DNA from: Amycolatopsis sp. CA-230715 | Lineage (GTDB): Bacteria; Actinomycetota; Actinomycetes; Mycobacteriales; Pseudonocardiaceae | Length of the DNA: 64,000 bases | Direction of reading: 5' to 3' | Assembly (NCBI RefSeq): GCF_018736145.1 | Contig: NZ_CP059997.1 | Span: 8,679,501-8,743,500, forward strand | Part shown: positions 41,725 through 50,834 of the stretch, in pieces | Layout of the letters: the number at the start of each line of letters is the position of its first letter | Position numbering within the stretch: the stretch's first letter is position 1 | The notes under the pieces: generated by a model | Databases searched by the model: none | What the model was told of the DNA's origin: nothing | What the model saw: the letters and a program-made list of their open reading frames with translations, nothing else | Position numbers and translations under genes: made by a program

Positions 41725-42351
41725 GTGACGGAGCAGGCGACACGACGGCCGTTGAGTCGAGAAGTGGTTCTCGACGCCGCGCTGCGGCTTGGTGACGAGA
41801 AGGGGCTTGAGGCCGTCTCGATGCGCGGGGTGGCGAAAGAGCTTGGTGTGGAAGCGATGTCGCTCTACAACCATGTTTCGAACAAGGCGGCGATGATCAC
41901 CGGCATGCTGGAGCGCGTGCTGGCGGGGATCGAAATCCCCGACGCCGGTCTGGAATGGGGTGCTCGCCTCCGCGCCTTGGCGACGGCGATGCACAGCGCG
42001 TTCACCGCGCACCCGGTGGCCGCGACGATGATCGTCACCGGGGCCGCGCCACGCGGCTTCGCCGCGCTGCGGCCGATCGAGGAGCTGTACGCGATTCTGT
42101 ACGGCGCCGGTTTCAGTGACGAGATCGCGAGCCGGGGAGTCACCGCTGTCACCGGCCTGGTCTTCGGCACCGCGATGCTGGCGCCCGCGCGCGGACAAGA
42201 CGCCGAGGAGCGCACCTGGTTTCGCCAGAACGTGACGGCTGAGCGGTTCCCGAACCTGCACCGGGCGCTACGGGCGGAGACGCCGGACGCGGCCGCTGAT
42301 TTCGGGCATCAGGTGGACCTGGTGGTCGAGGGGCTGCGCGCTCGGCAATGA
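41725..42351 (+). CDS. TetR-family regulator (TetR_C_1 type)
   Basis: About 208 residues: LSREVVLDAALRLGDEKGLE, MRGVAKELGVEAMSLYNHVS helix-turn-helix with the YNHV variant seen in TetR_C-type proteins, and a C-terminal ligand domain. GTG 41725 has TACGTT six bases upstream, so leaderless; TTG 41695 would add ten residues without support. It most likely represses the divergent flavin hydroxylase and itself through CTTAC-N4-GTAAG sites. Confidence 0.86.
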   Translation: MTEQATRRPLSREVVLDAALRLGDEKGLEAVSMRGVAKELGVEAMSLYNHVSNKAAMITGMLERVLAGIEIPDAGLEWGARLRALATAMHSAFTAHPVAATMIVTGAAPRGFAALRPIEELYAILYGAGFSDEIASRGVTAVTGLVFGTAMLAPARGQDAEERTWFRQNVTAERFPNLHRALRAETPDAAADFGHQVDLVVEGLRARQ

Positions 42352-42421
42352 TGTGAGCCAGGTCACGCATCCCTGGTCCGATCTGACGTCGTCATCGGGG
42401 TAGGCGAGGGGAGGCGGCCTG

Positions 42422-42943
42422 GTGCGAGCGGCCGAGGAGCGGCGGTACACGGAGTACGTGACCGAGCGGTTGCCCGTCCTGCGCAGGACGGCGCTGCTGC
42501 TGTGCGGCGATCGGCACCGCGCCGACGACGTCGTGCAGGCCGCGATCACGCGCCTGTACCTGCATTGGAACCGCGCTTCGGCGGCCAGGAACATGGACGC
42601 CTACGTGCGCACGATCGTGGTTCGCGCGTTCCTCAACGAGCAGCGGCGAGGCTGGTTCCAACGCGTTTCGCTGGTCGGCGGGCCCGGTGAGACGCCGGTG
42701 CCGCCCGCGCCGAGCGGGCCCGATGTCGAATTGCGCAGCGTGGTGGACGCGGCGTTGGCGCGGGTGCCGCCGCGGCAGCGCGCGGCCTTGGTGCTGCGCT
42801 TCCTGTGCGATCTGTCCGTGGCCGAAGTGGCCGAGCACCTCGGTTGTTCCGTCGGCAACGTCAAAAGCCTGACGACGCACGGTTTGCGCGCGCTTCGCCG
42901 TCAGTTCGGCGAGCACCCGATGACGACGCTGGGGATGGAGTAG
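42422..42943 (+). CDS. SigE-family ECF sigma factor
   Basis: A 173-residue ECF sigma factor of the actinobacterial SigE family (ECF41-unrelated, M-type): region 2 RTALLLCGDRHRADDVVQAA, ITRLYLHWNRASAARNMDAY, and region 4 LPxRQR-like VPPRQRAALVLRFLCDLSVA, VAEHLGCSVGNVKSLTTHGL. GTG 42422 follows GGGGAGGCGGCCTG. The next gene starts at the base after its stop and encodes a single-pass membrane protein, probably its anti-sigma factor. Confidence 0.87.
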   Translation: MRAAEERRYTEYVTERLPVLRRTALLLCGDRHRADDVVQAAITRLYLHWNRASAARNMDAYVRTIVVRAFLNEQRRGWFQRVSLVGGPGETPVPPAPSGPDVELRSVVDAALARVPPRQRAALVLRFLCDLSVAEVAEHLGCSVGNVKSLTTHGLRALRRQFGEHPMTTLGME

Positions 42944-43975
42944 ATGGGCATGCGATCCAGCGAAGAGGAAGACGCCCGGTTGCTCGCTCCGTTGCGGGAG
43001 GCGGCGCCGAGCGAGGAAACCACGGTCAGCGTTGAGCGGGCGATCGCCGCGGGACGGCGCAAGCAGCGCGCGCGGCGGCTCGGCGGGGCGGGCGCGGTGG
43101 CGGTGGTCGTCGCGCTCGCGGCTGTGGTGCTACCGGGAATCGTCCGGTCCTGGAATGATCCCGGCGAGCTGGCCGTGAGCTCGGCGCCCGCCGAGTTCGA
43201 CGTCCTCCGCCAGCAGTTCACCGCGGGGTCCGCGGGCGGATTCGCGCCCTACGCCTACGAAACCGGCCGCTACCGGCAGCGGATGGACCTCAAGCGAGCC
43301 GGTACCGCGGATCCGGGCGCGCCCGTCGCGGAGATCGCCCTGTACGTGCGCGGCCAGGTGCCGTACGCGGGCGACCGCCAGTGGGACCCCGGCGCGGGTA
43401 CGCCCGCACCCGCGGTCGGCGGTCATCGCGCGGTCTACCTCGACGCGCCGGTGCTCGGCGTGGATCGAACGGAACTCGCCTGGGAGTGGACCGACGGCGC
43501 GTGGGCGTTCGCGAGCGTGCCGTCGGCCGATCCCGACGCGAAGGCGAAAGCGCACCACGTGGCCGAAAGCGTCGCGGTCGGCGCGAACACCCCGGTGCGG
43601 GTGCCGTTCACGATCGACACGGCGGGGAAAAACCGGCTGCTCGGTGTCGTGACCCCGGCGTCGGCGGCGGTCGATCAGACGGCGGCGCGGCTCGTGCTCG
43701 GCACGGTCGACGCGCCGCAACCCGGGGCGATGGCGGAGGTGGGGCTGCGCGCGCCCGTGGAGATCCCGGCCAACACCGTCATCGACGGCCGTCCCGCCGT
43801 GGTGGTCGGGACGAGCGCGACGATCCTGGACGTCGGCGGAGCGCACGCGGCGGAAGCGTCCACTGACGACAGTCGCGAGTATCCCGTCGACCGCTTGAGG
43901 GAGCTGGTCGCTTCGCTGCGCCTGACCGGGTCGATCGCGGATTCGCGGACGTGGGCCGAAAACCCGCTGAGGTGA
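42944..43975 (+). CDS. Single-pass membrane protein, probable anti-sigma factor
   Basis: A 343-residue protein. A short acidic cytoplasmic part (RSSEEEDARLLAPLREAAPS) is followed by a basic stop and one transmembrane helix (VAVVVALAAVVLPGIV, ~50-68), then a ~275-residue outer domain with no family I recognise. It directly follows the sigma gene with no gap. The layout matches the regulator usually paired with SigE-family sigma factors. No zinc-binding HxxxCxxC motif is visible, so it is not a ZAS-type anti-sigma factor. Confidence 0.65.
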   Translation: MGMRSSEEEDARLLAPLREAAPSEETTVSVERAIAAGRRKQRARRLGGAGAVAVVVALAAVVLPGIVRSWNDPGELAVSSAPAEFDVLRQQFTAGSAGGFAPYAYETGRYRQRMDLKRAGTADPGAPVAEIALYVRGQVPYAGDRQWDPGAGTPAPAVGGHRAVYLDAPVLGVDRTELAWEWTDGAWAFASVPSADPDAKAKAHHVAESVAVGANTPVRVPFTIDTAGKNRLLGVVTPASAAVDQTAARLVLGTVDAPQPGAMAEVGLRAPVEIPANTVIDGRPAVVVGTSATILDVGGAHAAEASTDDSREYPVDRLRELVASLRLTGSIADSRTWAENPLR

Positions 43976-44020
43976 GCACCGCCATGCATCCGTTCGGCGT
44001 CCCGCCAGTGTCGAACGGGT

Positions 44021-45277
44021 ATGGACGGAACGTTTTTGCTTCGCCACAAGGCCTTCCTGCTCGCCGCGGGTGCCGTGATCGGGATGGTGGCCGCCGTGCT
44101 CGTCGCCCGCAGCCAGTTCATCGATCTTCAGGTGTACCGGTTCGGCGCGCAGGCGCTGTGGCGCGGCGACGACCTGTACGGCCCGCTTCCGCCGACCTCG
44201 GCCGGTGTCACGTTGCCGTTCATCTACCCGCCGTTCGCGGCGATCGCGCTGACCCCGCTGGTGACCGCGCCGTGGTGGTGCGCGGCGGTGGCGATGTTCG
44301 CGTTGTCGGTGGCGGCATTGGGACTCGCGCTCGTCGTGACGGTTCGCGTCGCGTTGCCACACCGCCGAGCGGTGGCCGTGGGTCTCGGACTGGTGCCGGT
44401 GGCGCTCCTGTTCGAACCCGTTCGCGCGACGCTCGGGTTCGGGCAGGTCAACCTGGTGCTGATGGGCATGGTGCTCGCCGACGGCCTGCTGCCGACAACG
44501 CGATGGCCGCGCGGGACGCTGGTCGGACTGGCCGCCGCGGTCAAGATCACCCCGGCCGCTTTCGTGCTGTTTTTCCTGCTGCGCAGGGATTTCCGGTCGG
44601 CGCGGACCGCCGCGGTGTCCGCTTCGGTGGCCAGCGCCGCCGGGTTCGCGATCGCGCCGACGGCGTCGGCGCACTACTGGCTGGTCGAGCTGACCGGGGC
44701 GTCCGGGTTGAGCGGTTCGCCGTTCGCGACGAACCAGACCATCGTGGCCGAGCTGACCCGGCTCGGTCTGCCACCGGTGTGGCACGCGGTCGCGGCCGCG
44801 GTACTCGTGGCGGCGGTGCTCGCCGCCGCGGTGTTCGTCATGCGGCGGGTGGAGCCGCCGGTCGCGGTTCTGGTGAACGCGGTCGCCGCGTTGGTGGTGT
44901 CCCCGATCTCGTGGTCGCACCACTGGGTCTGGCTGGTGCCCGCGCTGGTCGTCCTCTGTGGACACGCCAGGCGCGCCGGTGCGCCGCGCTGGTGGGTGGC
45001 GGCGGGCGCGCTCGCGGCGGTGTTCGTCGCCGGACCGCACCACTTCGCACCGTCCGGAGACGGCAAGGAACTGCACTGGACGGTCGCGCAGCACCTGTAC
45101 GGCAACGCCTACCTCCTGCTGGCGTTGTGCGCGCTGGCGGGTTCGGCGTGGTGGCTGAAGCACCGGCGACCGGAGCCGTTCCGCACCAACCCCAGGCGTG
45201 CGGAACAACTCCGGCTCGGTGTCAGGCCGCGGCGGGCACGGCCGCGACGGCCTTCGGCGCGCGGAGCAGAACGCTGA
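44021..45277 (+). CDS. GT87-family (DUF2029) polyprenyl-phosphate-mannose-type glycosyltransferase
   Basis: A 418-residue polytopic protein with about ten helices. The first loop holds FIDLQVYRFGAQALWRGDDL, with the Asp of the GT-C catalytic pattern, and LPFIYPPFAAIAL. FGQVNLVLMGMVLADGLLPT and WSHHWVWLVPALVV are GT87 marks. Mycobacterial relatives add mannose from polyprenyl-phosphate-mannose to lipoglycans or lipomannan. It follows the membrane protein gene by 45 bp. Its last 56 bp overlap the convergent gene. Confidence 0.82.
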   Translation: MDGTFLLRHKAFLLAAGAVIGMVAAVLVARSQFIDLQVYRFGAQALWRGDDLYGPLPPTSAGVTLPFIYPPFAAIALTPLVTAPWWCAAVAMFALSVAALGLALVVTVRVALPHRRAVAVGLGLVPVALLFEPVRATLGFGQVNLVLMGMVLADGLLPTTRWPRGTLVGLAAAVKITPAAFVLFFLLRRDFRSARTAAVSASVASAAGFAIAPTASAHYWLVELTGASGLSGSPFATNQTIVAELTRLGLPPVWHAVAAAVLVAAVLAAAVFVMRRVEPPVAVLVNAVAALVVSPISWSHHWVWLVPALVVLCGHARRAGAPRWWVAAGALAAVFVAGPHHFAPSGDGKELHWTVAQHLYGNAYLLLALCALAGSAWWLKHRRPEPFRTNPRRAEQLRLGVRPRRARPRRPSARGAER

Positions 45278-45743
45278 CCTCGCGGGTGAGCACCATCGCG
45301 AGCGCCATCATGAGGAAGAACAGGGCGACCCCGTCCTGGCCGATCCCGTTGTCCACCATGAACTCGCCGAACGACACCGCGAACGAGTGCACGTTTTCGA
45401 GCAGCCACACGAAAACGATCCGGACGACGAGGACGACGAGCCAGATCGCGAGATAGGGGAACGCGGCCCGGGTGTAGAGCTTCGCGGTGCCGGGGTCCCG
45501 GTAGACCGCCATGGTCTTCGAGAGCCCGAGCCCGACGGCGACCCCGATCGCGGCGCCGACGACGGCGCACACGAAATCGGCGAGGTGGTAGTCGTGCTTG
45601 CCGGTGAAGATCACCAGTCCGCCGATCACGGCCGAGGACACGAACGGCATCACGGCGAGCAGCGCGGAATGCCGCCGTCGCCCGATCTGCGTGGTGAGCA
45701 CGAGCACCAGGAAGATCCCGCTGAACACAAGAGCATCGGTCAT
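45222..45743 (-). CDS. CcdC-like multi-pass membrane protein
   Basis: A 173-residue protein with five hydrophobic segments (VFSGIFLVLVLTTQIGRRRH; AVVGAAIGVAVGLGLSKTMA). The size and GLGLSKTM region recall DUF1453/CcdC-like proteins; this is a weak match. ATG 45743 has TAGTTT seven bases upstream (leaderless). The 3' end overlaps the GT87 gene. Confidence 0.55.
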   Translation of the reverse strand: MTDALVFSGIFLVLVLTTQIGRRRHSALLAVMPFVSSAVIGGLVIFTGKHDYHLADFVCAVVGAAIGVAVGLGLSKTMAVYRDPGTAKLYTRAAFPYLAIWLVVLVVRIVFVWLLENVHSFAVSFGEFMVDNGIGQDGVALFFLMMALAMVLTREVSVLLRAPKAVAAVPAAA

Positions 45744-45857
45744 GGCGGGGAAACTAACCGCGATCCGGCGGCACGGGATCCTCGCCAGGGTGGAGATCGG
45801 GGTGGAGAGCAGGGCCGACCTTGACGCCGGGCGCGATGGCCGCCAAGGTCGGGACGG

Positions 45858-47363
45858 ATGAGGATCGGCGTATTCGGGACGGTCGCGCTGCTGCTGCTCG
45901 TCACCGGGTGCTCCGGTGACGAGCCGTGGGGTGCCGCCGATGGTCCCGTGTCCGCGGTGACGGCGGACCTGCCCGCGCCGCTCCTGCACTGGGAAAGCTG
46001 TCGTGATGCTCCAGGACTGTCCTGTGCGGACCTTCCGGTGCCGCTGGACTACCGCCACCCCGAAGGCGCGAAGATCAGCATCGCCGTCTCGCGGTTGTCC
46101 ACAGGGGACGGTCACCCCGTGCTGCTGTCGAACCCCGGTGGCCCCGGCGCGTCCGGGCTCTTCAACACCCTCGGCGTGGACGGGCTCACCGGCGGCGCGC
46201 TGCGCGAGCGCTTCGACCTGATCGGGTTCGATCCTCGCGGGGTCGGCCGGAGTGGCGGTGTCCATTGCGGACTCGACGCGAACCTGGTCGCGGCGGCGGC
46301 AGGTGGTGCGGCACCGAGGGATTTCCGGCACGACGCAGACGCGGCCTCGGCCATCGCGAGTGCGTGCGCGGCGGGAGCGGGACCGGTGCTGCCGCACCTC
46401 ACGACGGCGAACACGGCACGGGATGTCGAGCTGCTCAGGAAGGCGCTGCACCGCGAGCGGATCTCGTTCGTCGGGACCTCGTACGGTGCCGAGCTGGCGG
46501 TCGCCTACGCCTCGATGTTCCCCGGCGGGACCGACCGCGTCGTGCTGGACAGCGCCTCGGACGTCACGGTCGGCTGGCGAGCGGCGCGGCGGGAGGAAGC
46601 GGCCGCGGCGGACGCCCGGTTCACTGAAGTCGCGGCGAAGATCGCGCGGGAGGAACCGCGCTGGCACCTCGGCACGACGGCGGGCGAGGTCCGCGACCGA
46701 TACCTGCGCACGGCGGCCGAGCTGGACGCGCGGCCGCGCTCGATCGACGGTTCCCGCGTCGACGCCGCCGTGCTGCAGGAGGCCCGCCTGCTCCCAGCGC
46801 TCCGGAGCGACGACGACATCGCGCCGTTCGCGCTGACGCTGGCGTACCTCTCGTCGGCGCCGGGCGCACTGTCCGAACAGGACTTGCTGGCGGCACTGGG
46901 ACCGGAGCGGGACGCGGGGCCGTTGCCGGGCGGTCAGTCCGCGGAGCAGAACGCGTCGGCCTTTCTCGCGGTGCGCTGCGGCGACGAGCGGTGGCCTGCC
47001 GACACCGAGGAATACCGGCGCGCGACGAGTGACGAGGCTTCGCGCTTTCCGGTCACCCGCGGCCAGTTCTCGAAGATCACCGCCTGCGCGTTCTGGCCCG
47101 GTCCGCCCCCTCCTGCCCGGCCCGACGTCACCGACCGCGGCTGGCGCGGTGGCCCGAACGTGCTGATCCTGCGGAACACCCGCGACTTCCTCGCCCCGGA
47201 CGAAGGCGTCACCAACACCCGGCGCGCGCTGGGTCGCCGTGCGGTGGCCATCTCCGTCGACGACTACCGGCACGGTGTGCTCGGCAGGAGCGCGTGCGCG
47301 ACCGGGTACGCGGTCCGATGGCTCGTCGGCACCGGGACGCCACGCCGGGACCTCGCCTGCTGA
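45858..47363 (+). CDS. Secreted alpha/beta hydrolase lipoprotein, tripeptidyl-aminopeptidase type
   Basis: A 501-residue protein with a signal peptide and lipobox (VALLLLVTGC, Cys ~18). LHWESCRD, CADLPVPLDYRHPEGAKISI and VLLSNPGGPGASG are the TAP/SlpD/E signature. The catalytic Ser is in GTSYGAEL, Asp in RNTRDFLAP and His in DYRHGVLG. The C-terminal TAP-like domain is present. It should cleave peptides from N-termini at the cell surface. Start ATG 45858. Confidence 0.87.
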   Translation: MRIGVFGTVALLLLVTGCSGDEPWGAADGPVSAVTADLPAPLLHWESCRDAPGLSCADLPVPLDYRHPEGAKISIAVSRLSTGDGHPVLLSNPGGPGASGLFNTLGVDGLTGGALRERFDLIGFDPRGVGRSGGVHCGLDANLVAAAAGGAAPRDFRHDADAASAIASACAAGAGPVLPHLTTANTARDVELLRKALHRERISFVGTSYGAELAVAYASMFPGGTDRVVLDSASDVTVGWRAARREEAAAADARFTEVAAKIAREEPRWHLGTTAGEVRDRYLRTAAELDARPRSIDGSRVDAAVLQEARLLPALRSDDDIAPFALTLAYLSSAPGALSEQDLLAALGPERDAGPLPGGQSAEQNASAFLAVRCGDERWPADTEEYRRATSDEASRFPVTRGQFSKITACAFWPGPPPPARPDVTDRGWRGGPNVLILRNTRDFLAPDEGVTNTRRALGRRAVAISVDDYRHGVLGRSACATGYAVRWLVGTGTPRRDLAC

Positions 47364-47397
47364 CGGGTCGCGAACACGGGCGGGTATGTTGCCCGGC

Positions 47398-47877
47398 ATG
47401 ACTGTGCAGGGGGAGGACCAGGTCGTCGAGATCTACACCGACGGCGCGTGCAGCGGTAACCCCGGCCCCGGCGGCTGGGGCGCACTCCTGCGCTACGGCA
47501 CGCACGAGAAGGAGCTCTACGGTGGCCAGGCCACCGAGACCACCAACAACCGGATGGAACTCACCGCGCCCATCGAGGCGCTGGAGGGGCTCAAGCGGCG
47601 GGTCGTGGTGCGGATCTACACCGACAGCACCTACGTCCGCAACGGCATCACGAAATGGGTGCCGCGCTGGAAGGGCAACGGCTGGCAGACCAGCGCGAAG
47701 CAGCCGGTGAAGAACGTCGACCTGTGGCAACGGCTCGACGACGCGGTCAACCGGCACGACGTCGAGTGGCACTGGGTGAAGGGGCACGCGGGGCACCCCG
47801 AGAACGAACGGGCCGACCGGCTCGCGGTGCGCGGGATGCAGGAGGCCGTCGGCCGCCCGGTGACGCAAGCGGGATAG
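47398..47877 (+). CDS. rnhA: Ribonuclease HI
   Basis: A 159-residue enzyme that cuts RNA in RNA-DNA hybrids. The active-site acids are in EIYTDGACSGNPGPGGWG, NNRMELTAPIEAL and RIYTDSTYVRNGITKWV, with the final DEDD Asp and His in KGHAGHPENERADRLA. ATG 47398 has TATGTT seven bases upstream, so leaderless; a longer frame from 47239 is antisense shadow. A hairpin-rich repeat region follows. Confidence 0.95.
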   Translation: MTVQGEDQVVEIYTDGACSGNPGPGGWGALLRYGTHEKELYGGQATETTNNRMELTAPIEALEGLKRRVVVRIYTDSTYVRNGITKWVPRWKGNGWQTSAKQPVKNVDLWQRLDDAVNRHDVEWHWVKGHAGHPENERADRLAVRGMQEAVGRPVTQAG

Positions 47878-47978
47878 CCTTCGCGTGCCCCGAAAAATGC
47901 TCCTGTAGAGGTCGGGCCGTGTATGTCGCCGAGGGCGCTCTTGGGGCGCTGAGCGTCACAATCTCGGCCCTTGCGGCA

Positions 47979-48142
47979 GGTGGCCTTCGGGCGCCTGTCC
48001 CCGAAGGTGGCCTTCGGGGCGCTAGGCGCCGCGAACTCGACCCTCGCACCCCATCTCGCCAGCCGCACGAGCCTGCGGCGGGCCTTCGCATGCGCCGAAA
48101 GTGACGTTCAGGGCATCCAGCGCCCCGAAAGCCGCTTTCGGG
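47979..48142. repeat. Cluster of modular intergenic inverted repeats
   Basis: The 311-bp gap between convergent rnhA and the HAD gene holds several short modules. GGTGGCCTTCGGG occurs at 47979 and 48007. CCCCGAAGG-TGG-CCTTCGGGG is a perfect hairpin (47999-48019). GAAAGTGACGTTCAGGGC is at 48097. CCCGAAAGC-C-GCTTTCGGG is a perfect hairpin (48124-48142). The motifs recombine the arms of the repeat at 3488-3538. I see no gene in the gap. Confidence 0.75.
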
Positions 48143-48188
48143 CACCGGCAGCCAGAGCCGCATTTCCCACGAGGGCGGCCGGAGGGCG

Positions 48189-49457
48189 TCAGCCGTGCAC
48201 GGTGTCTCGCTGGTCCGGGATCACCGAGCCGTCGGCGCGGCGCACCGGCGCGTGCGAGCCGTCGGCGTTTTCGTAGGCCGTCGTCGAGCACGGGTAGGTG
48301 CGAGCCAGCGCGGGCAGTGGCTGGATGAACATCGGGTTGACCGCCCACTTGCCGTCCGCGTTGTCGTAGGCTCGGCACATCAGCTCGTCCTTGTTGCGGT
48401 TGAGCGCGATCCGCACCCCGGTGGCGTCGCCGAGCATGGTGATGTCCGTGGTGGCGTCGCCGCCGGCGAGCGCCTGTCGCCGGGCTTCGGGCGCCGGGTC
48501 CAGCTGCGCCGCGCCTTCGATACCGAGCACGGTCTTGTTGATGAAGCACCGCTTGCCGTCGATGTAGGGCATGATCGAGTCCTCGCCGTCGGCGATCCCG
48601 CCGCAGCCCGCGAGGTGGCCGTTGAAACGGCCGTTCGTGGTCAGCGAAGTGATTCCGATCGTGCGGCTGGGCGGCACGCCGACGCCCGCCGCCCACACCT
48701 CGGCGGTTTCCCGCGGTGACGCCGAAACGACCCAGGTTTCGAACCCGGCCTTGTCGAGCGTGCGGATGAGGTCCTTGATCTCCGGGTAGTACCGGATCCA
48801 CGCGGTCTCGGTGTGGGAGCCGACGCGCTGGGTGGCGCCGATCGGCGCGCGCAACGCGTCGAGCCGCGCCGCGGCGGCGATCGCGCGCGCCTCCCACGGC
48901 CGGTAGCCCGCGTTGAGCTGGGCGACCCACGCGTAGCTCGCTTCCATGTACCGGTGGTTGTGCGTGCCGTCGAACACCTCGGCGCCACCGGTGGTCTTGG
49001 CGTTCTTGCGCACCGAAAGCAGTTCGTCGGCGCAGCGGACGTTCCGGCTCGTCGGCAGGGGAGTGCCCGGTTTCGTGTCCGTGCCGCAGGCGTCGCGGAG
49101 CGCGTTCGCGCCCTCGTCGGTCATGTACCGGCTCGTCGTGCGCCAGTCGGCACCGCGCGGCTGGAGCACCTTGTCGTGCCGCAGCATCCAGAAGATCGTC
49201 TGGTCCGAGGTGTCGTTCTTGACCACCGTGTTGTCCCAGTCGAACACGGCGACGGGGCGCGTGCCGTGGTGCCCGCCGCACCGGCCGCGCTCGTCGATCA
49301 CGCGCTGGATCTTCTCGGCGTTGCCGCCGTACCAGTTGTCGGACAGCCGCAGTTGCGGGCAGGGCCGCGCGACGGTGTCCGCCGCCGTCGCGGGCGCCGT
49401 CGTGAGCGCGCTCGTGAACAGAACGGCCGCCGCGATCACCCAGGTCTTCTTCAGCAC
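48189..49457 (-). CDS. Secreted HAD-family phosphatase
   Basis: About 422 residues. GTG 49457 gives a clean signal peptide (VLKKTWVIAAAVLFTSALTT, cleavage near PATAADT) and has TAGGGT seven bases upstream. The HAD domain shows motif I VAVFDWDNTVVKND, motif II WVVSASPRE and motif IV ALAGGDATTDITML. The large insert with Cys pairs suits an exported, disulfide-containing enzyme. It resembles exported phosphoserine phosphatase-like proteins of streptomycetes. Substrate unknown. Confidence 0.82.
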   Translation of the reverse strand: MLKKTWVIAAAVLFTSALTTAPATAADTVARPCPQLRLSDNWYGGNAEKIQRVIDERGRCGGHHGTRPVAVFDWDNTVVKNDTSDQTIFWMLRHDKVLQPRGADWRTTSRYMTDEGANALRDACGTDTKPGTPLPTSRNVRCADELLSVRKNAKTTGGAEVFDGTHNHRYMEASYAWVAQLNAGYRPWEARAIAAAARLDALRAPIGATQRVGSHTETAWIRYYPEIKDLIRTLDKAGFETWVVSASPRETAEVWAAGVGVPPSRTIGITSLTTNGRFNGHLAGCGGIADGEDSIMPYIDGKRCFINKTVLGIEGAAQLDPAPEARRQALAGGDATTDITMLGDATGVRIALNRNKDELMCRAYDNADGKWAVNPMFIQPLPALARTYPCSTTAYENADGSHAPVRRADGSVIPDQRDTVHG

Positions 49458-49490
49458 GGACCGCACCCTATCCCGGGCGCGGGGCATCGG

Positions 49491-50822
49491 TCAGCGCGTG
49501 TCGAGACCGAGGTGGTCGCGCAGCGTGGTGCCGGTGTACTCGGTGCGGAAGACACCGCGTTCCAGCAGCAGCGGGATCACCTTGTCGGCGAACTCGTCGA
49601 GCCCGCCAGGGGTGACGTGCGGGACGAGGACGAACCCGTCGCTCGCGTCGGCCTGCACCAGCTCGTTCATCGTGCGCGCGACGGTCTCCGGCGAGCCGAT
49701 GAACGTCTGGCGCGAACCGGTCTCGATCATCAGGTCGCGGATCGAGAGGTTCTTGGCCTTGGCCAGTTCGCGCCACTCGCGCGCGGTCGCTACCGGATCG
49801 CGGAACTGGCGCACGCTCGCCCTGCCCTTGGCGATCGTGTGCTCACCGGGATCGGGGTCGATCTCCGGCAGCGGGCCGTCCGGGTCGTAGGCGGACAGGT
49901 CCCGGTTCCACAGCTGTTCGAGCGTCTTGATCGCGGTCTGACCGCTGACCTGCTGACGCCGGACCACGTCCGCCCGTTCATGCGCGTCCGCGTCGGTGTC
50001 CCCGAGCACGAACGTGGCCGCGGGCAGCACCACCAGCTGCTCCGGTGTGCGTCCGTACCGCGCGAGCCTGCCCTTGACGTCGCGGTAGAACGCCTGCCCC
50101 GCTTCGAGGGTGCCGTGGCGGGTGAAGATCGCGTCCGCCGACGACGCCGCGAACTCGCGGCCGTTTTCGGAATCACCGGCCTGCAGGATGACCGGTCGCC
50201 CCTGCGGGCTCCGCGGTACCGAGAACCGGCCCGAGATATCGAAGTGGTTGTCGTGGTGCGAGAACGCGCCCGCGTTCGCATCGCGCACGAACACGCCGCT
50301 TTCCTTGTCCGCCAAGACATCGCCCGCACGCCACGAATCGAAGAGCTCGCCCGCCGTGCGCAGGAACGTCTCGGCGCGCTCGTAGCGCTGGTCCTCCGGA
50401 AGGAACCCGCCGCGGCGGAAGTTCTCGCCGGTGAAGGCGTCCCACGAGGTCACCACGTTCCACGCGGCCCTGCCCTCGGAGAGGTGGTCGAGCGAGGCGA
50501 ACTGCCTTGCCACCTCGTAGGGTTCGTTGAACGTCGAGTTGATCGTGCCGGCCAGGCCGAGCCGCTCGGTGACCGCCGCGAGCGCCGCGAGCACGGTGAA
50601 GGTGTCGGGCCTGCCGACCACGTCCAGGTCGTAGATCTCGCCGCCCTGCTCGCGCAGCCGCAATCCTTCGGCGAGGAAGAAGAAGTCGAACTTCGCGCGC
50701 TCCGCGGTCCGCGCGAGGTGGGCGAACGAACTGAACTCGATGTGGCTGCCCGCCGCCGGATCGCTCCAGACGGTCGTGTTGTTGACGCCGGGGAAGTGCG
50801 CGGCGAGGTGGATCTGCTTCAT
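49491..50822 (-). CDS. NtaA/SnaA/DszA-family FMNH2-dependent monooxygenase
   Basis: A 443-residue LLM monooxygenase: LAAHFPGVNNTTVWSDPAAG, FFFLAEGLRLREQGGEIYDL, TEPYEVARQF-like FNEPYEVARQFASLDHLSEG and WNVVTSWDAFTGENFRRGG. This family includes nitrilotriacetate, dibenzothiophene-sulfone and pristinamycin-type monooxygenases and needs reduced FMN from a separate reductase. ATG 50822 follows GAGGAGGGGCCCCG. It is 12 bp downstream of a second LLM gene, one operon. No reductase gene is nearby. Confidence 0.88.
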   Translation of the reverse strand: MKQIHLAAHFPGVNNTTVWSDPAAGSHIEFSSFAHLARTAERAKFDFFFLAEGLRLREQGGEIYDLDVVGRPDTFTVLAALAAVTERLGLAGTINSTFNEPYEVARQFASLDHLSEGRAAWNVVTSWDAFTGENFRRGGFLPEDQRYERAETFLRTAGELFDSWRAGDVLADKESGVFVRDANAGAFSHHDNHFDISGRFSVPRSPQGRPVILQAGDSENGREFAASSADAIFTRHGTLEAGQAFYRDVKGRLARYGRTPEQLVVLPAATFVLGDTDADAHERADVVRRQQVSGQTAIKTLEQLWNRDLSAYDPDGPLPEIDPDPGEHTIAKGRASVRQFRDPVATAREWRELAKAKNLSIRDLMIETGSRQTFIGSPETVARTMNELVQADASDGFVLVPHVTPGGLDEFADKVIPLLLERGVFRTEYTGTTLRDHLGLDTR

Positions 50823-50834
50823 CGGGGCCCCTCC

